Shown here piece by piece: positions 1 through 8,600 of a DNA stretch of 64,000 bases. The notes under the pieces were generated by a model, which was not told the origin of the DNA, did not search any database, and worked only from the letters and a program-made list of their open reading frames with translations. The stretch spans positions 1 through 64,000 of the forward strand of contig DATAUV010000140.1 of the NCBI GenBank assembly GCA_036268075.1, given 5' to 3'. Within the stretch, counting starts at the first letter, position 1; each line of letters begins with the position of its first letter. This stretch comes from DATARH01 sp036268075 (GTDB lineage Bacteria; Pseudomonadota; Alphaproteobacteria; ATCC43930; CGMCC-115725). The position numbers and the translations under genes were made by a program.

Positions 1-89
1 CCGAAGTAAATGGTGACACCGACAGCGACAATCGATGCGAATACGGTTGCGATCGAGCCGGCAAAATCGTGCCAAAATTGATAAGTCAT
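1..89 (-). CDS. Small membrane protein, 5' end only (runs off the left edge)
   Basis: An ATG (complement of 87-89) opens a frame beginning MTYQFWHDFAGSIATV and running into a hydrophobic stretch (FASIVAVGVTIYF) before the window ends. It lies 16 bases downstream of the amidase stop on the same strand, so it could be the last gene of that transcript. The visible 29 residues look like a short cytoplasmic start followed by one membrane helix. The family is not recognisable, and the existence of the gene depends on sequence outside the window. Confidence 0.4.
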   Translation of the reverse strand, partial: MTYQFWHDFAGSIATVFASIVAVGVTIYF

Positions 90-105
90 CGGCGGTCGCC
101 GTTGC

Positions 106-2403
106 TTAGAGCGCCGGGAAAGCGGGTGGTGGGATGCGGCGGCGGGAGGCGGCTTCGTAGGCGGCGGCGATCTTCAAGACGACATCCTCGCGGCCGGGCT
201 CCGCGCGGAAGACGAGGCTGAACGGCAGGCCCGGTTCGGGCAGGCTCGTCGGCCTGGCGGCGGGCGCCGAGACATAGCGCGTGCCGTCGGCCGACAGCTT
301 GAAGACCGGGTCGTAGACCGTCGTCACGTAACCCGCCGGCACCAGCATCTCGGTGAGGCCGGCATTGGGACCGTACATCGATTCCGGCCGCAGATTGCTG
401 CCGCCGCCAAGCGGGTCGTGGGCGCCGCCGATCTTGGCGGGGGGCAGCGGCGTGTGCAGGCGAACCAGCGCGTCGAGGCGGTTTTCCAGCAGCACCATCA
501 TGTCGACGCGGCGCAGCAGCTCGCGCAGCATGATGCGCTCGTCGACGCCCTGGCGGCCGCCGAGCTTGTTGCGCGGGTCGGTCACCTCCTCCCAGTTGCG
601 GAACGCGGCGCGGCCGTCGTCGCCCCAGAATTTCGAGCGCCGGTTGAGCGCGGCGAAATCGTTGAGCCGCTCCTCGAACCCGCGCGCCCGCCAATCCGCC
701 GCGCGGCGCGACAGATATTGCGGGATGTGGAAGCGAAAGCTCATCGCCAGCTCCTGGTCCTGGACCGTGGCGATGTCGAGATTGGCGGGCGGCTCGATCC
801 GGCCTTCGGCGAGCTCGACGCAATAGTCGATCGGCGCCATGCCGCCGCTGCCGAAGATTTTGCCGGGCAGGAACTCGGTCGGGCGGATCGCCGCGGCGAA
901 TTCCTTGAACACCGGCTCGCCGTCACGCCCGACGCGAAACAGGATGTCCGGCATGAACACCGGGACGAGCTGCGCCAGCGCCCGGCGGAAATCGACGCCC
1001 ATCGCCTCGATTTCAGGGTCGCCCGGCCAGAAGCGGTGGCCGCTTTCGACGAGGGTCGCGCCGAGCTTTCCGCCCAGCACTGCCTTGATCTCGGCCGCCG
1101 CGGCGCGCGAGATCGGCTCGCCGGCCTGGTCGCCGGGGCGCAGCAGCATCGACTCGCGCACGATCCCGATCCGCATCCCCTTGAGGCTCGCGGGCGCGGT
1201 GGCGTGGCCGGCGTAGTTCGGCAGCACCGACGAGCGCGGTACGGTCGTGTAGACGTCGCGCGGGTCGTAGTACCCGCCGTCCTCGTTGCGCAGCGCGTCG
1301 AGCACTTTCGCCGCGTCGCCAAGCGTGCGGGCGAGGATGCCGGTGCGGTCGCAATAGATGTCGGCGCCGATCGCCCCGCCGTCAAAGCCCAGCATCGCCT
1401 TGTGCGGCAGGATCAGCGCGACGGCGTTGTGGTTGGCGGGGCCGCGGCACGAGGCGCGGGTCTCCTCGCCGAGGCTCACCATGCACAGATTGGCGCTGAC
1501 CGAGACGCCCGACCCCGAACTCGACCCCAATGAGGCGGCGCGGGTCGTGTCATAGGGATTGGCCGGGTTGCCGGCCCAGGTGCTGCGCTGGTAGCCGAGG
1601 GTCGAGGGCAGGATTTTCTCGGGCTCGTGCCGCCCGCCGGGGTTGCCGGCGCGGCCGTTATATTCGGTGTTGACCGCCTTGGCGTAGATGATCGCGCCCT
1701 TTCTGCGGAGCTGGTCGACGAGGATGTGGTCGCGCGCCGGAAAATCGATGTCATAGGCGGCGTCGCCGCCGGCAGTCGTGCGCATGTCCTTGGTGTCGAA
1801 CGGGTCCTTGAACGAAAAGACGATGCCGTACATCGGCATCCGGTCGAGCGGCGGGTTGCTGCCGTACTCGGCGTCGAGCTCGGCGGCGCGTTCGAGCGCG
1901 TCGGGCTGGCGGCGGAACTCGTCGCAGACCGGCGGGGCGCCAGCCGGCAGCTTCCCCTCGGACGGATGGCGGTCGAACTCGCCCTTGCACGTCACCGACC
2001 GCTCGCCGCGGATGTTGAGCGTGCCCAGCGCATTGAGCTGAGTCCCGTTAGCGATGCCGGCGATCATGCCGTATTGCTGCTGCACCGCGGGGTCGGAGGC
2101 GGTCGCCTCCATGCGCCCGAATTCGAGCTTTTTTCCGCGATAGCGGTCGAGATCGGGATAGACCGTGGCCGCCGCGACCGTCTCCGTCGGAAAGCTCAGC
2201 GCGGCGCCGGCGCGAACCGTGCCCGCGGCCTCGGGCACCGCCGCGCCGTCCTCGGTGACGAGCCGGCTGGCGACGCCGTTATAGGCGCGGGCGCGGGCGA
2301 GAAACGCCCGCACGATCGCGACGCAATTCGTCCGTCCGGCCCGGATTGCCCGGTGGACATCCTCGATCGTCGCCTCTTCGAGACGGAATGCTTCGTCGGC
2401 CAC
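106..2403 (-). CDS. Amidase-signature family hydrolase (long form)
   Basis: Predicted amide-bond hydrolase of the amidase signature family, which uses a Lys-cisSer-Ser triad. The lysine is in FSFKDPFDT (K199), the cis-serine lies in GSSSGSG near residue 295, and the nucleophile position is in ETRASCRGPA (S318). In most homologues this region reads TGGS, so the site is somewhat divergent. At 765 residues it is much longer than the usual 450-520, with extra sequence between residues 45 and 190. The start is GTG at 2403, with GGGGAG six bases upstream. It follows the histidine kinase by 63 bases on the same strand. No signal peptide is visible. The substrate cannot be told from sequence. Confidence 0.85.
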   Translation of the reverse strand: MADEAFRLEEATIEDVHRAIRAGRTNCVAIVRAFLARARAYNGVASRLVTEDGAAVPEAAGTVRAGAALSFPTETVAAATVYPDLDRYRGKKLEFGRMEATASDPAVQQQYGMIAGIANGTQLNALGTLNIRGERSVTCKGEFDRHPSEGKLPAGAPPVCDEFRRQPDALERAAELDAEYGSNPPLDRMPMYGIVFSFKDPFDTKDMRTTAGGDAAYDIDFPARDHILVDQLRRKGAIIYAKAVNTEYNGRAGNPGGRHEPEKILPSTLGYQRSTWAGNPANPYDTTRAASLGSSSGSGVSVSANLCMVSLGEETRASCRGPANHNAVALILPHKAMLGFDGGAIGADIYCDRTGILARTLGDAAKVLDALRNEDGGYYDPRDVYTTVPRSSVLPNYAGHATAPASLKGMRIGIVRESMLLRPGDQAGEPISRAAAAEIKAVLGGKLGATLVESGHRFWPGDPEIEAMGVDFRRALAQLVPVFMPDILFRVGRDGEPVFKEFAAAIRPTEFLPGKIFGSGGMAPIDYCVELAEGRIEPPANLDIATVQDQELAMSFRFHIPQYLSRRAADWRARGFEERLNDFAALNRRSKFWGDDGRAAFRNWEEVTDPRNKLGGRQGVDERIMLRELLRRVDMMVLLENRLDALVRLHTPLPPAKIGGAHDPLGGGSNLRPESMYGPNAGLTEMLVPAGYVTTVYDPVFKLSADGTRYVSAPAARPTSLPEPGLPFSLVFRAEPGREDVVLKIAAAYEAASRRRIPPPAFPAL

Positions 2404-2466
2404 GCTGCGCTCCCCGGCTGTCGCGGAGAGCGTAGGGTCATCGGCAACGCGGCGGAAGCGGAAAGC

Positions 2467-3930
2467 CTACGCCGCCACGCCCACCGCTTCCTCGACGGGC
2501 AAGGCAACCATCCGTGACGCCGGGAAGTTCAGCACGGCCCGGGTGCCGTCGCCGAGGCGGCTTTGCAGCTCGAACGTGCCGCCGTGCAGCTCCATCATCG
2601 CCTTGACCAGCGGCAGGCCGAGACCGGTGCCCTGGTGCTGGCGCGCGAGCACCGAGTCCACCTGCTCGAACGGCTCGACCACGCGGTCGAGATCGGACGG
2701 CGCGATGCCGATGCCGGTGTCGCTGACGCTGATCGTCAGGCCGAACTCGCGGTCGGAGCGGCAGGCGATCTCGATCCTGCCGCCGGGCTCGCTGAACTTG
2801 ATCGCATTGGTGACGAGGTTGAGCACCATCTGCAGGGTCTTGCGCTCGTCGCCGAGCAGCAGCGGCAGGTCGGGCGCCACGTCGATTGCCTCGACGAGGC
2901 CGGCGTCGCGCAGCCGCATCCCCGTGAGCTGGCTCACCGAGCGCACGATGTCGCGCGGGTCGAACAAATCCTCGTCCAGTTGCAGCTTGCCGGCCTCGGC
3001 CTTCGACAGGTCGAGGATGTCGTTGATGATCCCCAAGAGGTGCGAACCGCTGGCGTGGATGTCGGTGACGTAGCCGCGGTACTGCTCGTTGCGGAACTCG
3101 CCCATGACCTCGCGCAGCATCATCTCGGAAAAGCCGATGATCGCGTTGAGCGGGGTGCGCAGCTCGTGGCTCATGGTCGCGAGGAACGACGATTTCGCGA
3201 GATTTGCCGCCTCGGCCTGCTCGCGCGCCGCCTCGCGCTCGCGGCTGCGGCGGTAATAGGCGACCGACATCCAGGTGCCGACGCCGCCGATGAGGATGAA
3301 CACGACCACGGCGATGCCCACGCATTGCCATCTGAGAGCGGCAAAGAACGGGCCGGCCGGCGCGTCGATCGAGAACGCGCCCATCACGTCGTTGAGCGCC
3401 CAGTTCTGCTCCGGCTGAAGGCTGTTGTGGCAGTTGACGCAGCTCGCCTCGCGGGCGATCGACGGGTACACGGTGCGAAATACGGGCTCGCCGTCGATGG
3501 TCAGGAATTGCGCGACCGGCGCCGGGTCGGTCTTGCCGACAAAGGATTCGATCGTGCGCGCCATCTCCGGGTCGGCGGGCGGCGTCGCGATGGCGCGCTC
3601 GGCGCGGCCGATCCAGCGCACCCTGAGCGCGTTCTGCGCGCCGCGCTCGGTGTTGAAGCGCTCGATCGAGCGCGCCCGGAACGTCGCCGGCACCGGCGCG
3701 TTCTGCGCGCCGAGATCGTGAAGCAGCCGCGAGTAATTGCTGACGAACGCATCGACGAGTTGCAGCGCCGTCGTCTTTTCGTCGGTCTTGTTGGCGACGA
3801 AGGAGCCCATGCTCGCCTGGTAGAACCCCGCCCCCGCGACGAGCGACAGCATTGCCGCGAACAGCATGATCGCGATCCAGCCTTTGCCCTCGCGGGAGCG
3901 GAGAAACGCCGTGATCGCTGCCAGCCGCAT
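2467..3930 (-). CDS. Membrane histidine kinase with heme-motif (Tll0287/DUF3365-like) sensor
   Basis: A two-component sensor kinase of 487 residues. One membrane helix lies at about 18-38, then a periplasmic sensor region to about 200 carrying C164-V-N-C-H168, a c-type heme-binding motif as found in Tll0287/DUF3365 sensors. A second helix follows at about 202-222. The kinase core has the H-box SHELRTPLN (H255), the N-box LNLVTNAIKFS and the glycine boxes DTGIGIA and GTGLGLPL. Heme suggests sensing of redox state or a diatomic gas; that is inferred from the motif alone. AAGGTAAGG lies just upstream of the ATG. No response regulator is adjacent, so the partner is elsewhere. Confidence 0.88.
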   Translation of the reverse strand: MRLAAITAFLRSREGKGWIAIMLFAAMLSLVAGAGFYQASMGSFVANKTDEKTTALQLVDAFVSNYSRLLHDLGAQNAPVPATFRARSIERFNTERGAQNALRVRWIGRAERAIATPPADPEMARTIESFVGKTDPAPVAQFLTIDGEPVFRTVYPSIAREASCVNCHNSLQPEQNWALNDVMGAFSIDAPAGPFFAALRWQCVGIAVVVFILIGGVGTWMSVAYYRRSREREAAREQAEAANLAKSSFLATMSHELRTPLNAIIGFSEMMLREVMGEFRNEQYRGYVTDIHASGSHLLGIINDILDLSKAEAGKLQLDEDLFDPRDIVRSVSQLTGMRLRDAGLVEAIDVAPDLPLLLGDERKTLQMVLNLVTNAIKFSEPGGRIEIACRSDREFGLTISVSDTGIGIAPSDLDRVVEPFEQVDSVLARQHQGTGLGLPLVKAMMELHGGTFELQSRLGDGTRAVLNFPASRMVALPVEEAVGVAA

Positions 3931-4109
3931 TGGTGCCTTACCTTCGCCTACAGGTGACGTTGGTAGCGGGCAATTCCTAAATCATGGTTGAGAACGCCGT
4001 CATAAAGCGAATATTCGGGGCCGCCGCCGCACTTTGTTTTGCCGCTCGTTGCGACTAGAGTCGGCACGGCCCGGCCCCGCCCCTTCCTGACGAACTAGGA
4101 GAACCCCCG

Positions 4110-4862
4110 ATGGCATTCCGCGCGATCCAGACGGAAATGGTCAGCTATACCGGCCACAACCGCGACAAGGGCGAGGCTTATTACGCGCGCCCGGCGGGCA
4201 ACGGCCCATTCCCGGGGGTGGTCGTGATCCACCACATGCCGGGCTGGGATGAATGGACTTGCGAGGTGGCGCGCAAATTCGCCCATCACGGTTACGCCGC
4301 GGTCGCGCCGAGCCTCTACTTCCGCGTCGGCGACGGCGCCGACGAGGCGGTGGTCGCCAAGGTGCGCGGCGAGGGCGGCAATCCCGACGACCAGATCGTC
4401 GGCGACGTCAACGGTGCGATCGCGTTCCTGCGCGAGCAGAGCCACGCGACCGGCAAGGTCGGCGTGATCGGCTTCTGCTCCGGCGGCCGCGAGACCTATC
4501 TGGTCGCCTGCCGGCTCGGCAAGGCGATCGACGCCGCGGTCGATTGCTGGGGCGGCAACGTCGTCATCGACGACCCGAAAAACCTGACCGCGAAAAAGCC
4601 GGTCGCCCCCATCGACCTGACCAGCGGCATCGCCGCCCCGATCATGGGCCTCTTCGGCAACGAAGACGGCAACCCGACCCCCGAGCACGTCAACAAGATC
4701 GAGGCGGCATTGAAGGCGGCCGGCAAGACCTACGAATTCCACCGCTACGACAACGCCGGCCATGCCTTCTTCGCCCATTACCGCCCGAACTACCGCGTCG
4801 AGCCGGCAGTCGACGGCTGGAACAAGGTCTTCGCGTTTTTTGGGAAGAATTTGAAGGCTTAG
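4110..4862 (+). CDS. Dienelactone hydrolase family protein (paralogue 1)
   Basis: An alpha/beta hydrolase of the dienelactone hydrolase family, 250 residues, cytosolic. The triad is visible: nucleophile C123 in GFCSGG, D186 in GNEDGNPTP and H218 in AGHAFF. It also carries IHHMPGWDEW near residue 40, shared with the paralogue at 17739-18479. Family members open lactone rings in chlorocatechol breakdown, but many act on other esters, so the substrate is open. AGGAG precedes the ATG. It is divergent from the histidine kinase, with a 179-base gap for both promoters, and is followed by a family-A inverted repeat. Confidence 0.88.
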   Translation: MAFRAIQTEMVSYTGHNRDKGEAYYARPAGNGPFPGVVVIHHMPGWDEWTCEVARKFAHHGYAAVAPSLYFRVGDGADEAVVAKVRGEGGNPDDQIVGDVNGAIAFLREQSHATGKVGVIGFCSGGRETYLVACRLGKAIDAAVDCWGGNVVIDDPKNLTAKKPVAPIDLTSGIAAPIMGLFGNEDGNPTPEHVNKIEAALKAAGKTYEFHRYDNAGHAFFAHYRPNYRVEPAVDGWNKVFAFFGKNLKA

Positions 4863-4870
4863 GGGAAGTT

Positions 4871-4944
4871 GATGGGTTTCGCTTTGCTCTACCCATCCTA
4901 CGAATTCGGTCCCGTAGGATGGGTAGAGCGCAGCGAAACCCATC
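4871..4944. repeat. Dispersed inverted repeat, family A copy 1
   Basis: Two 32-base arms (4871-4902 and 4913-4944) are near-perfect reverse complements around a 10-base loop. The arms carry the family-A core: ATGGGTTTCGC, then CTACCCATCCTACG. It sits between the hydrolase stop and the TauD start and ends 13 bases before that ATG. It may act as a terminator hairpin for the upstream gene. Confidence 0.85.
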
Positions 4945-4957
4945 GCTGCTAACGATA

Positions 4958-5815
4958 ATGACCATCACCGTCACCAAATCCGACTCAGCCCTCGGCGCCG
5001 AAATCGGCGTCGACCTCTCCCAGCCGCTCGGCCACGAGCGGTTCGCCGAAATCGAGCGCGCGTTTCACGACAACATCGTCGTGTGCTTTCGCGGCCAAAC
5101 CCTGACCGACGAGCAGCACATCGCGTTCAGCCGCCGCTTCGGCGAGCTCGAAATCCATATCGTCAAGAAGTACCTCTTGCCCGGCTACCCCGAGATCCTG
5201 CTCGTCACCAACCTCAAGAACGAGGCCGGCGAGCATATCGGCCTCGCCGATGCGGGGTTCACCTGGCATAGCGATGTGTCCTATCGCAAAAATCCGAGCC
5301 GCTGCTCGCTGCTTTACGCGAAGGAGGTGCCGCACCACGACGGCGCGCCGCTCGGCGAGACCGTGTTCGCGAATTGCGTCGCCGCCTACGACGCGCTGCC
5401 CGAGGCGACCAAGCGGCGGCTCGACGGGCTGAAGGCCGTGCACCGCTATTCGATGCGCCGCCGCGTCGAGAACAGCCCGCGGCCCAAGCTCACCGCGGCG
5501 CAGCTCGCCGAGACCCCGGATGTCGCGCACCCGGTCGTGCGCACCCATCCCCATACCGGCCGTAAGGCGCTCTACATCACCGCCGGCGAATGCATCGGCA
5601 TTGCGGGAATGCCCGACGAGGAGGCGGTGCCGCTGATCGCCGAACTCGACGAGTGGTGCGTGCGGCCCGAATTCCTCTACCGTCATCGCTGGCGGGTCGG
5701 CGATCTGCTGATGTGGGACAATGCCGCCTGCATGCACCTGGCGATCTGTGACTACGCGCTGCCCGAGCGGCGGCTGATGCATCGCACGACGGTCATCGGC
5801 AGCGTTCCTTTCTAG
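4958..5815 (+). CDS. TauD/TfdA-type 2-oxoglutarate-dependent dioxygenase
   Basis: A non-heme Fe(II)/2-oxoglutarate dioxygenase, 285 residues, the normal length for TauD/TfdA. The iron facial triad reads H104-S-D106 (TWHSDVSY) and H260 (MWDNAACMHLA). R276 in MHRTTVIG is the expected 2-oxoglutarate anchor. The frame is open far upstream, but only from the ATG at 4958 does it read like this family (MTITVTKSDSALGAEIGV). The start has no clear Shine-Dalgarno because a family-A repeat occupies the leader. Family members oxidise sulfonates, aryloxyacetates and similar acids; the substrate is undetermined. Confidence 0.87.
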   Translation: MTITVTKSDSALGAEIGVDLSQPLGHERFAEIERAFHDNIVVCFRGQTLTDEQHIAFSRRFGELEIHIVKKYLLPGYPEILLVTNLKNEAGEHIGLADAGFTWHSDVSYRKNPSRCSLLYAKEVPHHDGAPLGETVFANCVAAYDALPEATKRRLDGLKAVHRYSMRRRVENSPRPKLTAAQLAETPDVAHPVVRTHPHTGRKALYITAGECIGIAGMPDEEAVPLIAELDEWCVRPEFLYRHRWRVGDLLMWDNAACMHLAICDYALPERRLMHRTTVIGSVPF

Positions 5816-5908
5816 GTTTCGGCGCTACTTCCGCGCAATTCGGGAAACCACTTGCCTTCGGTTTTTGTTTACGCTCTGACTCCCGTCGATTGGGAGCCTT
5901 CTTCCCCC

Positions 5909-5922
5909 GGGAGGCATTTATC
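5909..5922 (+). promoter_or_regulatory. Ribosome binding site that points to an ATC start
   Basis: GGGAGG at 5909-5914 is an ideal Shine-Dalgarno, five bases before an in-frame ATC (5920-5922). Starting there gives (M)GTEIELKLAA, exactly where CYTH proteins usually begin. The alternative TTG at 5890 has no ribosome site and would place the GGGAGG inside the coding sequence. Confidence 0.5.
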
Positions 5923-7467
5923 GGTACCGAGATCGAATTAAAGCTCGCCGCCCGGCGGGGCGACCTGCCGGCGCTGACGCGCGCCCTCGAAGGCATGGCG
6001 GCGCTTCCCGGTCCGTCGCGCACCAAGCTCGTCAGCACCTATTACGACAGCGCCGAGCGGGCGCTGGCCCATCGCAGCCTGACCCTGCGGGTCCGCAAGG
6101 CCGGCGGCCGCTATGTCCAGACCGTCAAATCCGCCGGCACCAACGGCGGGTCGATGCTGGGCCGCGGCGAATGGGAGGACGAGGTCGCCGGCGAGCGGCC
6201 CGATCCGACCGCGGCCGAGACCGGGCGGTTCCTGTCGCCGGAGATCGGCGACCAGCTCCGGCCGGTGTTTTCGACGAAGGTGGTGCGCGTCGCGATGCCG
6301 CTCGCGCCGGGGCCGCAGACGCGCATCGAGGCGGCGATCGACCGCGGCGACATCCGCACGCCCGACCGCGACCGCGCCGAGCCGATCAGCGAGATCGAGC
6401 TCGAACTGCTCGAAGGGCCGGCGACCGCGCTTTACGACGTCGCGCTGCAACTGCTCGAGATTGCGCCGGTGCGGCTCGAGCCGCGCAGCAAGTCCGAGCG
6501 CGGCTACCGCCTCGCGGCGCACGACACCCGACCGGCAGAGGCGGTGCATTTCGGCGGCGTCGCGCTCGACCCGGAGGAAGACGGCGAAAGCGTGCTGCAA
6601 GGCTTCGGCCATGCCTGCATCGCCCAGCTTCTCGGCAGCGAGGCGGCGGCGCTCGGCGGCGAGGTCGAGGGAATTCATCAGATGCGGGTCGCCCTGCGCC
6701 GGCTGCGCGCGATCCTGTCGGCCTTCGCCCCGCTGATCCCCGAGGACCGCCGCGAGCCACTCGACGCCGAGCTGAACTGGCTGACCAAGGCGCTCGGCGC
6801 GGCACGCAATTTCGACGTGTTCACCGACGAGATGATCGGTCCGGCGAAAAAGGCGCGGCTCGACCGGACCGCGCTCGACCGGCTCGGCAAGGCGGCCGAG
6901 CGCAGGCGGCGCGCGGCCTATGTCGATGCGCGCCGCGCGATCCGCTCGCCGCGCTACACCGCGCTGGTGCTGCGCCTGATGCGCTGGTTCGACGGTCGGA
7001 TGTGGCGCGATGCCGGGGGGACGCCGGCCGAAGGACTGACTTCACCGGTGCGCACGCTGGCGCCGATGCTGCTCGACCGCCGCCGGCGCAAGGCCAAAAA
7101 GCGCGGCCGCGATTTCGCCGACCAGTCGCCGGAAGACCGCCACCATCTTCGCATCGCCCTCAAAAAGCTGCGCTACACGGCCGAGCTCTTCGCCGGGCTT
7201 TATGACGGCGACGAGGCAAAGCGGTTCATTCACGGGCTCAAGCGATTGCAGGATAAGCTCGGCGAGGCCAACGACTTGCAGACCGGCCGCAAGCTCGTCG
7301 CCGAGCTGACCCCGTCGCGGCGCCGCGCGGTCGCACAGGTCGGCGAGCGCATGCTGTCCTGGCATGCACGTCGCGTCGCCAAGGCCGAACCCAAGCTGCG
7401 CGACCACCTGCACGAGCTGTTCGACGCGCCCCGCTTCTGGCAGGCCGACGAAGCGGCGGCGGAGTAA
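5920..7467 (+). CDS. CYTH-CHAD domain protein (YgiF-like triphosphatase)
   Basis: The N-terminal CYTH domain (about residues 1-200) begins with the signature ExExK in TEIELKL and has further charged barrel strands (RTKLVSTYYD, LTLRVRK, RLEPRSKSERGY). The C-terminal CHAD domain (about 230-505) has its His-containing helices: EGIHQMRVALRRLRA and DRHHLRIALKKLRYTAELF. YgiF-type CYTH proteins hydrolyse inorganic triphosphate, and CHAD domains bind polyphosphate. The protein is about 515 residues from the ATC preferred here, or 525 from the TTG at 5890. No ATG fits. It ends one base before the stop of the convergent LLM gene. Confidence 0.87.
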   Translation: MGTEIELKLAARRGDLPALTRALEGMAALPGPSRTKLVSTYYDSAERALAHRSLTLRVRKAGGRYVQTVKSAGTNGGSMLGRGEWEDEVAGERPDPTAAETGRFLSPEIGDQLRPVFSTKVVRVAMPLAPGPQTRIEAAIDRGDIRTPDRDRAEPISEIELELLEGPATALYDVALQLLEIAPVRLEPRSKSERGYRLAAHDTRPAEAVHFGGVALDPEEDGESVLQGFGHACIAQLLGSEAAALGGEVEGIHQMRVALRRLRAILSAFAPLIPEDRREPLDAELNWLTKALGAARNFDVFTDEMIGPAKKARLDRTALDRLGKAAERRRRAAYVDARRAIRSPRYTALVLRLMRWFDGRMWRDAGGTPAEGLTSPVRTLAPMLLDRRRRKAKKRGRDFADQSPEDRHHLRIALKKLRYTAELFAGLYDGDEAKRFIHGLKRLQDKLGEANDLQTGRKLVAELTPSRRRAVAQVGERMLSWHARRVAKAEPKLRDHLHELFDAPRFWQADEAAAE

Positions 7468-7468
7468 G

Positions 7469-8521
7469 CTAGCCGAACCGCGGCATCACCTCCTCGGCGA
7501 ACAGGCGCACCGATTGCAGCGCCAAATCCTGCGGCATCAGGTTGAAGTTGACCTGCAATGAGGCCTGGTCGAACCCGCCGAACTCGCGCTCCACCCGCGC
7601 GACGGTTGCGGCGACCTCGTCCGGCGTGCCGATCCAGGCTGAGCCTGAATCCATCTGCTCGGCTGCGTTCGACGCGCGCAGCCCGGCGATGATGCGCTCG
7701 TAGCCGGGATAATCCTGCGAGGTGCGGCCGTCGAGCCAGTCGGACGCGGCGTCGGCCAGCGAGTGCAGATAGTTGTCGACGAGCGGCATCGCGATGCGCC
7801 GGGCCTCGTCCCCGTCGCGATGGCAGAACATGTGAAAGGCGATCATCACCTCGCCGTCGCCCGGATGCCCAGCCTCCTGCCACGCGTCGCGATAGGTCTG
7901 GAGCAGCGGCCGCATCTTGTCGGCGACAAAGGCGATCGCCATCACCGCATGCCCCGCCCGCCCGGCAAAGGCGAACGAATCCGGCGTGTTGAGCGCGGCG
8001 ACATAGAATTTGGGGCGCGGCCGCTGAGTCGGGCGCGGCAGCGACGTGGTGTTGTCGATCGTGTGAAAGCGGCCCTGGTGCGAGACGTTTTCCTCGCGCA
8101 GCAGCAGGTCCACTTGCTCGATCCCCTCGCGAAACCGCGCGACCGACTCGTCCGGCGAGCGGCCGAAGCGGCGGAACTCATGCGGGAGGAACGCGCGGGC
8201 AAACCCGACATCGAGCCGCCCGCCGCTGATCGCGTCGAGCATCGCGATCTCGCCGGCCAGCTTTAGCGGGTGGTTGAACGCCGGCAATACCGCGCCGGTG
8301 ACGAGCCGCGCCCGCTTCGTCCGCTGCGCCGCGGCGGCCAGGAACACGATCGGGTTCGGGCTGTACCCGCCGTAATAGTGGAAATAATGCTCGACGATGC
8401 GGACGTGGCTGTACCCGAGCCGGTCGGCCTCCTCGGCGAGGTCGAGCGCGTCGCGGAAATATGCCTCGGCCGATTTGTCCTCCGGCCGCACGTCGGGAAA
8501 AAACTGAACGCCGAACTGCAT
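7469..8521 (-). CDS. LLM-class (luciferase-like) flavin-dependent oxidoreductase
   Basis: A bacterial-luciferase-like monooxygenase of 350 residues with the single TIM-barrel fold. It starts MQFGVQFFPDVRPED, and YSHVRIVEHYFHYYGGYSP and GGRLDVGFARAF are typical of the family. Such enzymes use reduced FMN or F420 on diverse substrates; none is indicated here. An inverted repeat of family B begins seven bases upstream of the ATG, so the usual ribosome binding site region is replaced by repeat sequence. It converges with the CYTH-CHAD gene. Confidence 0.83.
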   Translation of the reverse strand: MQFGVQFFPDVRPEDKSAEAYFRDALDLAEEADRLGYSHVRIVEHYFHYYGGYSPNPIVFLAAAAQRTKRARLVTGAVLPAFNHPLKLAGEIAMLDAISGGRLDVGFARAFLPHEFRRFGRSPDESVARFREGIEQVDLLLREENVSHQGRFHTIDNTTSLPRPTQRPRPKFYVAALNTPDSFAFAGRAGHAVMAIAFVADKMRPLLQTYRDAWQEAGHPGDGEVMIAFHMFCHRDGDEARRIAMPLVDNYLHSLADAASDWLDGRTSQDYPGYERIIAGLRASNAAEQMDSGSAWIGTPDEVAATVARVEREFGGFDQASLQVNFNLMPQDLALQSVRLFAEEVMPRFG

Positions 8522-8527
8522 CGATCG

Positions 8528-8596
8528 GGACCGCGGGCGTCCCGCCCGCCCTTTCAGTGATGCGGGTGAGTGATGCGGGCGGGACGCCCGCGGTCC
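8528..8596. repeat. Dispersed inverted repeat, family B copy 1
   Basis: GGACCGCGGGCGTCCCGCCC at the left is matched by GGGCGGGACGCCCGCGGTCC at the right. The loop contains two tandem copies of GTGATGCGGG. It fills the gap between the LLM start and the msrA stop. Related sequence is at 43368-43392 and 49171-49216. Confidence 0.8.
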
Positions 8597-8600
8597 ATCG

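Noticed and set aside
2563..3957. A long plus-strand frame over the heme kinase
   Set aside because: It is antisense to the kinase, whose H-, N- and G-boxes are unambiguous.
4253..5815. A longer version of the TauD gene starting inside the hydrolase
   Set aside because: The upstream part overlaps the hydrolase out of frame and a repeat. TauD homology begins at 4958.
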